Positions 1 through 6,853 of a stretch of 8,345 nt of DNA are shown piece after piece. The stretch is from an uncultured Clostridiaceae bacterium (lineage in GTDB: Bacteria > Bacillota > Clostridia > TANB77 > CAG-508). The stretch is from positions 1 through 8,345 of the forward strand of contig CATXTS010000089.1 in assembly GCA_958402495.1 (NCBI GenBank), read 5' to 3'. The position numbers and the translations under genes are program-made. Under the pieces are notes generated by a model. It worked only from the letters and a program-made list of their open reading frames with translations. It searched no databases and was not told the origin of the DNA. Each line of letters starts with the position of its first letter. Position 1 is the stretch's first letter.

Positions 1-280
1 GAGTTTCACATGATAATTAGGTATATTAAGATACCTTTATTAATGATGCTTGGAAATAAGAAAACTTTTATCAAAATGATATAAAAATATTTTAAGCTAA
101 ATATTTTTCAGAAAAAAAGAAATTTGAACTAAATTTAATTCAAATTTCTTTTTCTTTGGGGAGTTTTTTTACAGCCCCTTTTATTCTAATGCGTTAATAA
201 AATTATTTATAATATGGCATTCTGTCATAAATTATGTTTCTCCAGTTTGTGCTACATTTCTCATAACAATTCAATATAAT
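1..280. other. Gene-poor flank downstream of the cargo operon
   Basis: No complete gene is visible on either strand. Plus-strand frame 1 is open from the window edge to a TAA at 82-84 (27 codons, no obvious family), so this could be the last codons of a gene entering from the left and converging on the operon. A small 6-bp hairpin (AGGTAT 19-24 with ATACCT 31-36) lies inside that stretch. The only strong signal is the long hairpin at 114-153. Positions 154-280 hold low-complexity AT-rich sequence with a GGGG/CCCC pair around a T-run, which I do not consider a real stem. Confidence 0.4.
114..153. terminator. Bidirectional intrinsic terminator of the five-gene operon
   Basis: A perfect 15-bp inverted repeat (114-128 with 139-153) encloses a 10-nt loop (129-138). 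Read on the minus strand, the descending arm runs into a nearly unbroken T tract; on the plus strand it is followed by CTTT. It lies about 130 nt beyond the last minus-strand stop codon, so it most likely ends the operon transcript. It could also stop any plus-strand gene ending at 84. The stem is AT-rich, so its strength is uncertain. Confidence 0.65.
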
Positions 281-862
281 CTATTTTCTTGGCAATCCTG
301 CTTTTAGATTTGCTAATGCTTCATCTGGATTATATCTCAAATATATAAGATAATTATATGCTTCTAATGGATTAAGCATTTTTGTTTTGCATAATTGTTC
401 GGCACTATATCCTTCCACTTTGTAACAATATTTTTCAGGAACAAAAATCCCATTAGCGACATAATACTTAAATTCAAATAATATGTGCATATCCTGCTTT
501 AAATAATTCCAAGCTTTTAATGATTGCTCTTCTGACAAAGAGAAGTTGCTCTGAATAAAATTGCAAGTAAAACTCTTATTAATTTTTATTATATCTTCAT
601 CAATAAATTTAGTTAAATATTTTTTTGTATCTAAGTCCAAAAATACATATCGATACATTTTATCAAAAGCCTCATCTTCATTATTCATTGTTTTTTCGTC
701 AATGTTATTTCGTCCATCCGCAAAAAAATAAATCCATTGTCCATTCTTTTCATATACTCCGTGAGCACCTTCCCACCCAGAACATTCACCAATAACAATA
801 GACAATTTATTTAAGTCTATTCCATATTCGTCAATTAATTTTAAAAAATCTTGTTGTTTCAT
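281..862 (-). CDS. Imm59-like immunity protein (193 aa)
   Basis: This is the last gene of the operon. Residues about 1-75 resemble the Imm59 family of predicted polymorphic-toxin immunity proteins as I recall it: a short helix, a GxYEKNGxW strand pair near residues 35-43, then a negatively charged EEAFDxMYRYV-type helix near 62-74. The rest (about 105-193) is a separate helical region ending in a Tyr-rich segment and the basic tail LKAGLPRK, longer than a minimal immunity domain. No signal peptide or membrane segment is seen, so it should be cytosolic. The ATG start has a strong AGAGGAG site 7-8 nt upstream, and that site overlaps the TAG stop of the phosphoesterase gene, which indicates translational coupling. 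No partner toxin is recognised nearby. The family call rests on remembered motif pattern, not on a search. Confidence 0.55.
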   Translation of the reverse strand: MKQQDFLKLIDEYGIDLNKLSIVIGECSGWEGAHGVYEKNGQWIYFFADGRNNIDEKTMNNEDEAFDKMYRYVFLDLDTKKYLTKFIDEDIIKINKSFTCNFIQSNFSLSEEQSLKAWNYLKQDMHILFEFKYYVANGIFVPEKYCYKVEGYSAEQLCKTKMLNPLEAYNYLIYLRYNPDEALANLKAGLPRK

Positions 863-874
863 TATTTTTCTCCT

Positions 875-1498
875 CTAAAATATTATTTCTTTTTCCAATG
901 TTGGAAACTTTATGATAGCACATCTATATACTCCTATAATATTTGTACCATTACCTAATTTAAATTGAGTATTTATATGATGATGTCCATGTATATTTAG
1001 GTAAATCTTATTTTTCTTTAAGTATTTTGTAATTCCTTTCAAACCACAATGTGCCATATCATTTGCTTTAGAGTATAGTTTGTATGGAGAATCGTGAGAT
1101 ACCAGTATATCTGCCATTTCACATTTTTTTAATATTTTTATGCTTTCTTTCTGTGAGTACATTGGTATATTTCCATCTTTGTACCTACTACTTCCCTCAA
1201 ATCCTAATATCTTTACACCATTGACATCTATCATTTTAGAATGTATGTTACTTATATTTCTTGATTCTAATAGTCCATATTCATCATGATTTCCTAAAAT
1301 ACCATAAGTTTTTTCAATAGGCACATATTTTAAAATCATATCCAAATAAGTACCACTTATATCTCCTAGAAGTAGGCAAACATCATATTGTAAATCTTTT
1401 ACTTTAATAATTTCTTCTTCTTTTAAATGGTGGCAATCTACAATTACTAAAATGATTATATTGTTATAATTACTATGTTTATTTACTTTTCCAAACAT
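875..1498 (-). CDS. Calcineurin-like metallophosphoesterase (207 aa)
   Basis: The protein carries the ordered metal-binding motifs of the calcineurin-like phosphoesterase superfamily: D21-x-H23 (VDCHH), G45-D46, G69-N70-H71-D72, H135 (VSHD) and G171-H172-x-H174 (HGHHH). All expected dinuclear-metal ligands are present, so it should be an active phosphodiesterase or phosphatase. The substrate cannot be told. Length and the simple single-domain layout fit the small YfcE/MJ0936-like cytosolic enzymes. The distal acidic residue of the usual GDxxD motif is Gly here, but D46, the ligand, is kept. The start is supported by GAGGT 5 nt upstream, overlapping the TAG stop of the zinc-ribbon gene. About 15 residues precede the usual first beta strand. 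It sits between the zinc-ribbon gene (8-nt gap) and the Imm59-like gene (12-nt gap), so co-expression is very likely. Confidence 0.85.
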   Translation of the reverse strand: MFGKVNKHSNYNNIIILVIVDCHHLKEEEIIKVKDLQYDVCLLLGDISGTYLDMILKYVPIEKTYGILGNHDEYGLLESRNISNIHSKMIDVNGVKILGFEGSSRYKDGNIPMYSQKESIKILKKCEMADILVSHDSPYKLYSKANDMAHCGLKGITKYLKKNKIYLNIHGHHHINTQFKLGNGTNIIGVYRCAIIKFPTLEKEIIF

Positions 1499-1506
1499 AA
1501 AAACCT

Positions 1507-2502
1507 CTATTGTTTTATATTATTATATATTATTGATATTAAATTATTTATTTCTTTTTTCTCTGTTGCAAATATTTTTCCATTGTGCCTGTCCCCATAA
1601 TCATCAACAAAATCTGTAATTTCAAAATATGCTTCTAAAAATTTTTTTGATTTTATATTATTTATTGCATTATTTTTAGTTGCTTGTTGTCTCTTACTTA
1701 ATTCATATTCAGTATCATCACATTGAATTTCTTTCAATACTTTACTTACTTTTATAATAGTTTCGCTTATTATTTTATTTCTTTCTTCTTCTGAAAGTTT
1801 CCTAATATCGCTTGGTAGTTCCATTGTTTTTATTAGTATATATCTATTGTTTGAATTTAGTTCTTGCTCTTTTTCTGCCTTATCAATATAATTAGGATTA
1901 CTAATTTTTAATTCTGCATCACAATTAGGGCATCTACAATAAATTGTTTTTTCATTTGATGGTATATTACGATTTAATTGAAACTTTGTATGACAAGCAA
2001 AACATTCAACCTCTATCATATTCTTTTCTAAATCACTGTTAGCAGTTTTGTTTTTTTCTTCACTTTTTGAGTATTTCTCTTTTGCGCAATTTATATACGC
2101 TGTAAGTTCAATAGAATCTGCCAACTGGTCATAAATATGTTCTCCATCTTTTTCTATACGTGTTTCATTTTCTATTTCAATTAAGAATGACTTTAATTGG
2201 TTCCATAAAGTATATTTCACATTTTTTTCTATAATACCTGAATAGCCTGAAATGCTAATATATCCTGTTTCTTCATTTTGGCTTTTATATTTATCTATAT
2301 TGTAATTTGCTTCTTGAAGTTCTTTGGTCTTATTTTGACCGCCCACTATGAACTCATGTATTTTTCCATTTTGTTCCACAAAATCTTTCGTAATAATTAC
2401 ATTCATTATATGTACTAATTCCCACCAACCAATACGACCATAAGTTAATTTATAATAAATACTGGTGATATTATTTTCTTTCTTTATATTTTCTAATTGC
2501 AT
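1507..2502 (-). CDS. Hypothetical protein with central zinc ribbon (331 aa)
   Basis: I do not recognise the whole protein. Its clearest feature is a treble-clef/zinc-ribbon-like cluster at residues 167-194: C167-x2-C170, about 20 residues, then C189-x-C191-x2-C194. This is close to the rubredoxin-type or MJ0042-type knuckles that bind a single zinc ion. The N-terminal 1-140 is a mixed alpha/beta region with several Trp and Tyr (GRIGWWELV near 22-30) and no known motif. The C-terminal 215-331 is mostly charged helix. No signal peptide or membrane segment is seen. A very good AAGGAGGAG site lies 5 nt before the ATG. It follows the 152-aa gene by 36 nt and precedes the phosphoesterase by 8 nt. 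A nucleic-acid or protein-binding role is a guess from the ribbon only. Confidence 0.75.
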   Translation of the reverse strand: MQLENIKKENNITSIYYKLTYGRIGWWELVHIMNVIITKDFVEQNGKIHEFIVGGQNKTKELQEANYNIDKYKSQNEETGYISISGYSGIIEKNVKYTLWNQLKSFLIEIENETRIEKDGEHIYDQLADSIELTAYINCAKEKYSKSEEKNKTANSDLEKNMIEVECFACHTKFQLNRNIPSNEKTIYCRCPNCDAELKISNPNYIDKAEKEQELNSNNRYILIKTMELPSDIRKLSEEERNKIISETIIKVSKVLKEIQCDDTEYELSKRQQATKNNAINNIKSKKFLEAYFEITDFVDDYGDRHNGKIFATEKKEINNLISIIYNNIKQ

Positions 2503-2538
2503 CTAAACTCCTCCTTAAAACATTTTCTTTTTATTATC

Positions 2539-2997
2539 TTATCTAAATTTAAATATATTTAAAATCTTATTTATAATTTTCTTAAAAATATTTTCCTTAT
2601 ATTCTACTATAGCAACTTCATTAGCCATAGGTTGTGTATCCTTTACAACTTTTTGTTGATGTTTCTTAAATAAGTTATCTGGATTATATTTGATTTTTGC
2701 CTCTTCTTCAATTTGATTTTTGGCTGAATTTTCATAATTCAGTATCTTTTCTTTTTGGGTAGGGTTTGCCCAATAATCTCTAAATAAAATAGTTAAAATT
2801 GCCTTCGTTTCTTCTAGCATCGTTTTACCATCAAATGTGTCAACAGAAATATCATACTCATAGTTTATATCCATATTATTACGGAAAAAATCTATTTTTT
2901 CTTGTGGTATTTGAGAAACTAATTCTTGTGGAAATATTTGCAAGATTTCATATATTTCTTTGTATGCACAAGCATTTCTATCTGTAATCCTGTTCAT
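2539..2997 (-). CDS. Conserved-type hypothetical protein (152 aa)
   Basis: No named domain is recognised. Residues about 10-95 have the look of a family often seen in gut Clostridia: a helix rich in Ile/Leu, then IPQEKIDFFRNN, a short Asp-rich hinge and a helix with ETKAILTILFRDYWA. The part after residue 100 is a Lys-rich linker ending in an amphipathic basic helix (KKIINKILNIFKFR), which could touch a membrane or nucleic acid (inference). The start needs care: the ATG at 2997 sits in the second copy of an exact 22-bp tandem duplication and has only a poor ribosome site. The GGAGG sequence in front of the junction is spaced for neither copy ideally, but is 22 nt closer to the copy of this ATG in the upstream repeat unit, which now leads only to a 13-codon frame. 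Translation probably relies on termination of the upstream gene, whose stop is 2 nt away. Confidence 0.75.
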   Translation of the reverse strand: MNRITDRNACAYKEIYEILQIFPQELVSQIPQEKIDFFRNNMDINYEYDISVDTFDGKTMLEETKAILTILFRDYWANPTQKEKILNYENSAKNQIEEEAKIKYNPDNLFKKHQQKVVKDTQPMANEVAIVEYKENIFKKIINKILNIFKFR

Positions 2998-3022
2998 TTC
3001 TATCTGTAATCCTGTTCATTTC
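2973..3022. repeat. Exact 22-bp tandem duplication at a gene junction
   Basis: Two identical 22-bp units (2973-2994 and 2995-3016) are followed by 6 further matching bases (3017-3022). On the coding strand each unit contains both an ATG and a TAG in different frames. The array spans the stop codon of the 699-aa gene (3000-3002) and the start of the 152-aa gene (2995-2997). Because 22 is not a multiple of 3, the extra copy separates the two genes. With a single copy they would overlap by 20 nt. Confidence 0.95.
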
Positions 3023-5099
3023 CATCTTCTATTCCTCCTCTTGATAATGTTTGTTCTTTTGTTCTTCCTAAAATATTATCCATAGTTAGCAATGCTCTAG
3101 GCGATACCATTTGAATTGAACTTTTTAATCCAGCAATAGTATCTGGTCTAAATCCTGCTAATAATAACGCTTGGTCAAAAATTGGTTTTGCCACTTTTTC
3201 AACTTTACCTACTAATTTATCCAATCCATCTGTCATCTTTGTTTCAATGTTATCCATACTATTTATAACATTGTCTAATCCTTTTCCAACTCTATCTAGT
3301 ATTTTATCTTCTCTTGTTTTAGTAGACGGTATTTGGATTTGTTCTGAATTTGCTACTCTCTCCTGACTTTTTTGTCCTAGTTTATCAGCAATTGATCTTT
3401 GCGTTATTACTACACTTTTAGCACTTTCTTGTATCTGTGGTGCTTCTTGTTGTACTAAATTTCCTTTTTCATCTAACGAATAGTATTCACTTACCATCTC
3501 ATAAGGTTCGCCATCTTCCATACTTTGTTCATATTGAGCAACAAATATTTCGCTACCATCTACTCCTTGAACTTTTTGTAATCCAAGTAAAGATATTACT
3601 TTTGTGTTTGTCCATTCATCATAATTCATTTGAGTATCGTATAAAGAACTATAATCTAATCTACCAAAAATTTCAGCTAATGCTTTTTCATCTGCTCCTT
3701 CAAACAATTCTGCATATTTTTTCCCCATAGCTTTTCCAATAAATTCTTTTTGTCCTTCTTCTGTCATTTCAATATTATTAACTACTATGTAATCACAATA
3801 TTCACAAAATGCGTCACTTTGTATGCTTTGAACAGCATCTGTATATTGATATATATTATTATCATGTGTTCCTTTATCATTTTCTTGTTGTTTCATTTCT
3901 ATCTGCTTTTGCTCTTTTGATTCTTTACTTTTTGTTTGTTGCTTATCAAATTCTTCTTTCTGAGCAATTAGTTGTCTATCTCCTTGTATCATTTGACTAT
4001 AAAAATTTCTAATGCCATCTATCTCTTTTTCAATTTCTATTTTTCGGCTCGGAGTTGCACTTAAAAGTTGTTCTTCTAATTGTTTTATCCTTGAATCTCT
4101 CTCTTGAAAAAGTTGTAATAAGTCTTTTTTTGTACCATCTTCTCTATATTGATATGACAATATAGGATATTTTTCTAGTGCGTCTGTCACATACATCGGC
4201 ATTATACTATCTGTTAATTCTGTTAATACCATTTCAGCATTATCTATGTCAGTATATCCACTTTCTTCTGTTTTCATTTTTGTAGTATCTGCTGATTTAT
4301 CAAATTCAATTAGTTCATCTATTCTTTTTTCTATTTTTGCAAATACATCTTCTGGAAATACTTTTCTTAAATTTTCCAACGCCTTTTTTTCTTGCATTCT
4401 TCCATTTAAAAATGCATTTTGTTCCATAGTATAACTTCTATAATTATTTCTATAAAATTCTGGATTTACTCTAATTATAATACTTTCTTTCGCCATTCTT
4501 AATGTTGCATAATCTAACTCTGGATTTTTGGAATACATTTTACTATTTTGTTTGGCATGTTCTACCTCATGACTTGCTGCTTCTACTAAATGACCTATAC
4601 CTGTTACATATGCTGTCATATTTCCGTTGTTTACGCCATCTATCAATTCTTTTTCAGAAAAAACAATTTCAGATATTACTCCTTTTTCTCCAATTCTTGC
4701 AAATCTTGTCACACCTACTTTAATTTCATCATCAATTCGAACTACTATATTGTCTAATACTCCTTGTCTACTCGCTTCACTCCTTGTTACATATAATAAT
4801 AGTGCTGACGCATCATCATGGCTTATATGAGGGAAACTAGATATAATCGTATTAGCATAATCTTTCATAAACTGATTTTCTTCCATATCAGTAAAATCTA
4901 TATTTCCTGATCTTTCTAAAAAATATTGATGTGCATCAAAATCATTTTCACTAACATCATCAGTTATATCTATATCATCAAATCCTCCACTTTTCTCTGC
5001 TTCTTCTCTAGTTGCTCTCTGTTGTTCCAATGAACTTTGTCCACCATTTTTCTGAAATTGTTTGTCATCATCTGGTCTTATTTTTCCACCATCACTCAT
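3000..5099 (-). CDS. HExxH zincin-like protein with coiled coil (699 aa)
   Basis: This is the first and largest gene of the operon. Residues 1-50 are polar and probably disordered (DGGKIRPDDD start). Residues about 80-240 form a putative zinc-peptidase domain: the motif H177-E-V-E-H181 sits in a helix (ASHEVEHAKQ), and 45 residues later SYTMEQNAF supplies E226 as a candidate third ligand, in gluzincin order. Residues 325-410 are a strongly charged coiled coil. Residues 425-550 form a compact alpha/beta region with a CxxC (432-435). The C-terminus (590-680) is helical and amphipathic. No signal peptide or membrane span is evident, so it probably acts inside the cell. The ATG start has only a weak AAGAG-type ribosome site, and no better in-frame start exists upstream before a TGA. 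It lies divergent to the XRE regulator. Peptidase activity is inferred from the motif alone; a structural zincin-like role is possible. Confidence 0.8.
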   Translation of the reverse strand: MSDGGKIRPDDDKQFQKNGGQSSLEQQRATREEAEKSGGFDDIDITDDVSENDFDAHQYFLERSGNIDFTDMEENQFMKDYANTIISSFPHISHDDASALLLYVTRSEASRQGVLDNIVVRIDDEIKVGVTRFARIGEKGVISEIVFSEKELIDGVNNGNMTAYVTGIGHLVEAASHEVEHAKQNSKMYSKNPELDYATLRMAKESIIIRVNPEFYRNNYRSYTMEQNAFLNGRMQEKKALENLRKVFPEDVFAKIEKRIDELIEFDKSADTTKMKTEESGYTDIDNAEMVLTELTDSIMPMYVTDALEKYPILSYQYREDGTKKDLLQLFQERDSRIKQLEEQLLSATPSRKIEIEKEIDGIRNFYSQMIQGDRQLIAQKEEFDKQQTKSKESKEQKQIEMKQQENDKGTHDNNIYQYTDAVQSIQSDAFCEYCDYIVVNNIEMTEEGQKEFIGKAMGKKYAELFEGADEKALAEIFGRLDYSSLYDTQMNYDEWTNTKVISLLGLQKVQGVDGSEIFVAQYEQSMEDGEPYEMVSEYYSLDEKGNLVQQEAPQIQESAKSVVITQRSIADKLGQKSQERVANSEQIQIPSTKTREDKILDRVGKGLDNVINSMDNIETKMTDGLDKLVGKVEKVAKPIFDQALLLAGFRPDTIAGLKSSIQMVSPRALLTMDNILGRTKEQTLSRGGIEDGNEQDYR

Positions 5100-5107
5100 T
5101 TCTCTTT

Positions 5108-5206
5108 TTACTTCAAATCTTTTGTTAAATCTGGTGATATTTCACTCCAATCAACTTTTTCTATAAAAATCTTACTATATAACTTTCTATCTTCATAATA
5201 ACATAA
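5108..5206 (-). pseudogene. Possible gene remnant ahead of the zincin gene
   Basis: A minus-strand frame is open from a TAG at 5207-5209 to a TAA at 5108-5110, giving 32 codons with coding-like composition. The end reads VDWSEISPDLTKDLK. It lacks any ATG, GTG or TTG start in frame, and it ends 8 nt before the ATG of the 699-aa gene, the spacing expected of an upstream operon gene. It may be the leftover C-terminus of a deleted gene, or only chance coding-like leader sequence. The promoter proposed at 5195-5223 overlaps its upstream end. Confidence 0.25.
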
Positions 5207-5223
5207 CTATTTATTTTTTACAA
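5195..5223 (-). promoter_or_regulatory. Probable sigma-A promoter of the five-gene operon
   Basis: On the minus strand a TTGTAA -35 (5218-5223) is separated by exactly 17 bp from a TATTAT -10 (5195-5200), preceded by an extended -10 TGT. Transcription would begin near 5188, giving a leader of roughly 88 nt before the 699-aa gene. No competing promoter is seen in the 2 to 36 nt gaps inside the operon. A perfect 6-bp palindrome (GTTTAT-TTAG-ATAAAC, 5235-5250) lies just upstream and could be a regulator site. Confidence 0.55.
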
Positions 5224-5282
5224 TACTTTTAGATGTTTATTTAGATAAACCTTAATAAGTTTTAGTGGTGTTAATTTATTTA

Positions 5283-5310
5283 TTGTTTAACTTTATAATT
5301 TTTATATTAT
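5283..5310 (+). promoter_or_regulatory. Candidate promoter of the XRE regulator
   Basis: TTGTTT (5283-5288) and TATTAT (5305-5310) are 16 bp apart, putting the start near 5317 and leaving a short leader of about 22 nt with an AAGAAGGAGG ribosome site at 5324-5333. An alternative -10, TATAAT at 5294-5299, has only a weak -35 (TTAATT, near 5271). The region is so AT-rich that chance matches are likely. Confidence 0.4.
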
Positions 5311-5318
5311 AAACTTAA
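5287..5318. promoter_or_regulatory. Imperfect palindrome, candidate XRE operator
   Basis: TTAACTTTATAA (5287-5298) and TTATAAACTTAA (5307-5318) are inverted copies matching at 11 of 12 positions, with an 8-bp spacer. The palindrome covers the -10 region of the XRE gene and ends just before its ribosome site. That is the usual place for an autoregulatory operator of a dimeric XRE repressor. Binding is an inference. Confidence 0.4.
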
Positions 5319-5338
5319 TATAAAAGAAGGAGGCATTT

Positions 5339-5602
5339 ATGACTTCTATGGAATTAGTTGGTTTTAATACCAAATGGTATAGATATCAAAATAATTTAAC
5401 ACAAGAACAATATGCTAATAAAACAAAATTTAAGATGGCTTATATTAGTGTTATTGAAACTGGAAATGCTAATTTAACTTGTAAAAATATAGATTTTATT
5501 GCAAAATCTTTTAAAATAAAACCTGAACTTCTTTTTAATGAAGAAACTGCAAAAATGGCTAAAAAGCTACCAGTTAGGGTTGATATGTATAATAGGAAAT
5601 AA
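5339..5602 (+). CDS. XRE-family helix-turn-helix regulator (87 aa)
   Basis: A single Cro/C1-type HTH domain fills residues about 8-65. The pattern is typical: WYRYQNNLTQEQYANKT (helices 1-2), then KMAYISVIETGNANLT (recognition helix and its conserved xIExG turn), then IDFIAKSFKIKPELLF (helices 4-5). There is no extra effector or peptidase domain, so it is probably a small DNA-binding repressor. The start has an excellent AAGAAGGAGG site 5 nt upstream. It is the only plus-strand gene in the window and is divergent from the five-gene operon, 239 nt away, with a palindrome overlapping its own promoter. Control of itself and the operon is the simplest reading. A role as the antitoxin-like partner of a product of the operon cannot be excluded. 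Confidence 0.85.
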   Translation: MTSMELVGFNTKWYRYQNNLTQEQYANKTKFKMAYISVIETGNANLTCKNIDFIAKSFKIKPELLFNEETAKMAKKLPVRVDMYNRK

Positions 5603-5628
5603 ACCTTTTTGGATTTATTTCCTATTAT
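5589..5628 (+). terminator. Terminator hairpin between XRE and relaxase genes
   Basis: A perfect 15-bp stem (5589-5603 with 5614-5628) can be extended by a CC/GG pair around a bulged A, closing a T-rich loop. The left arm contains the TAA stop of the XRE gene (5600-5602). On the plus strand it runs into TTTTCGTTT, a reasonable U tract. On the minus strand it lies 12 nt after the relaxase stop but lacks a U tract, so termination in that direction would be weak. Confidence 0.7.
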
Positions 5629-5639
5629 TTTCGTTTAGA

Positions 5640-6818
5640 TTATTTTTCTAAATCCCATTCTCTTTCTCTATCTTCTCGTTTTATTTGTTTCTCTGCATCT
5701 AATGAAGTATGAGTTTCCTTTTCAAAATCTCTAATTAAATTATCTTCTGCACCCATATCAAATTTTTTGCAAATCCAACTAATAAATTTACCAATCGTTT
5801 CGTGGAACTTATCTATAATTCTGTAAAGTTTACTATTTTCTTTTTCTAATCCTCTAATTTTACTTTTATATTTCCATTCTATATCAAATTCCTTTTCTTT
5901 GTATTCTGATTTAATGGTATCTACTTCATTGTGCAATTTTTCATTGTCAGCAATTATCTTATCTCTTTCTTTTTGATATTTTTCTGCCTCTTTTACTATT
6001 TTTACTTGTCTTGATAATTCTTGATGTAATCTTAAATTATCTTGATATAAGCCTTGTATTAACTCATCTTTTGGTTTTATAATTTCATTTTCTACTTTTT
6101 CTTTATTAAGTTTAATCAGTTTTATATCATTTATATTTGGAACTTCTGGCAACTCCAGTTTCACGCTTTCTAATACTTTTTTAGTATTTTCAAAGTTTGT
6201 TATTTTCTTTAAATCTTCTATTTTATAATGTTTTGCTCCTGTTTCTTCTACTGGTAGCCCTCTTTCTAAATCAAAGCCCTTTGATGTTACATATGCATGA
6301 AAATCATTTTGTAATTTTCTATAACTATCTCTACCTCTCCAAAAATCTCTAGCACATATTTTATCTATTGCATTACCTTGTTCATCTTTTGTATGAATTA
6401 CTGCTATAAATGTCAAGTGCATATGTGGTGTTGTTTCATCTAAATGTACTGCCGCAGATATTATATTTCTTTCTCCCAGATTTTTATAATTACATACAAA
6501 TTTATAACTTTCTATAAAATATCTCCTTGTTTCTTCTAAACCTATTTTCTTAAAAAATTCGTTATCTGATGTAATCATCATTTGGCACATTATAATACTA
6601 TTTTTTCTCAAATTGCCTTTTAAATCGTATTCCTCTTTCATTTTATCAAATTCCCTAATGTATGTTGTTTCATTCTCTTTACAATAAAAATTCAAGTGTG
6701 TTCTTGTGGGATTAATATCCTTATTTGAATGATTTTTTGCTTTTCTATCATTGTGAACATATGCTCCATATGATTCAGCTCTTGTTAATTTTTCATTTCT
6801 TATTATTGCATAACTCAT
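5640..6818 (-). CDS. mob: MobV-family relaxase (Pre/Mob, 392 aa)
   Basis: This is a clear Mob_Pre/MobV relaxase, which nicks oriT and pilots the transferred strand. Motif I holds H22 in YVHNDR, at the same position as the His nucleophile of the pMV158 MobM protein. The NxDIxxxRTxxN block follows at residues 32-43. The metal-binding motif HLDETTPHMH (H125, E128, H132, H134) matches the family's HxDExxPHxH signature. All catalytic residues are present. The N-terminal domain ends near residue 220. Residues 245-345 are a long charged coiled coil, and the last 45 contain the FISWICKKF segment common in Mob proteins of Clostridia. The start is marked by AAGGAGGT about 10 nt upstream. The inverted-repeat region just upstream is the likely oriT. 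No coupling protein or type IV secretion genes are visible, so transfer would depend on a helper element. Confidence 0.95.
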   Translation of the reverse strand: MSYAIIRNEKLTRAESYGAYVHNDRKAKNHSNKDINPTRTHLNFYCKENETTYIREFDKMKEEYDLKGNLRKNSIIMCQMMITSDNEFFKKIGLEETRRYFIESYKFVCNYKNLGERNIISAAVHLDETTPHMHLTFIAVIHTKDEQGNAIDKICARDFWRGRDSYRKLQNDFHAYVTSKGFDLERGLPVEETGAKHYKIEDLKKITNFENTKKVLESVKLELPEVPNINDIKLIKLNKEKVENEIIKPKDELIQGLYQDNLRLHQELSRQVKIVKEAEKYQKERDKIIADNEKLHNEVDTIKSEYKEKEFDIEWKYKSKIRGLEKENSKLYRIIDKFHETIGKFISWICKKFDMGAEDNLIRDFEKETHTSLDAEKQIKREDREREWDLEK

Positions 6819-6853
6819 ATCTTCTTTTACCTCCTTCTTTGCTCAAGATATAC

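Noticed and set aside
1..84. Open plus-strand frame from the window edge as the end of a convergent gene
   Set aside because: Twenty-seven codons without a recognisable family are not enough in such AT-rich sequence, so it is mentioned only under the flank.
158..179. GGGG and CCCC flanking a T-run as a possible terminator
   Set aside because: Only four base pairs form before two mismatches. The much longer perfect stem at 114-153 is a better terminator.
2973..3022. Tandem repeat as a small CRISPR-like array
   Set aside because: The units are directly adjacent with no spacers and lie at a gene junction, which is slippage duplication and not an array.
3437..4830. Several plus-strand open frames of 60 to 100 codons opposite the zincin gene
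   Set aside because: They are hydrophobic, Leu/Phe-rich translations of the complement of an AT-rich coding strand, without ribosome sites, and they lie entirely within a well-supported gene.
5339..5602. XRE protein as an ImmA/IrrE-type fusion
   Set aside because: At 87 aa it contains only the HTH domain. The HExxH motif is in a separate, divergently transcribed protein.
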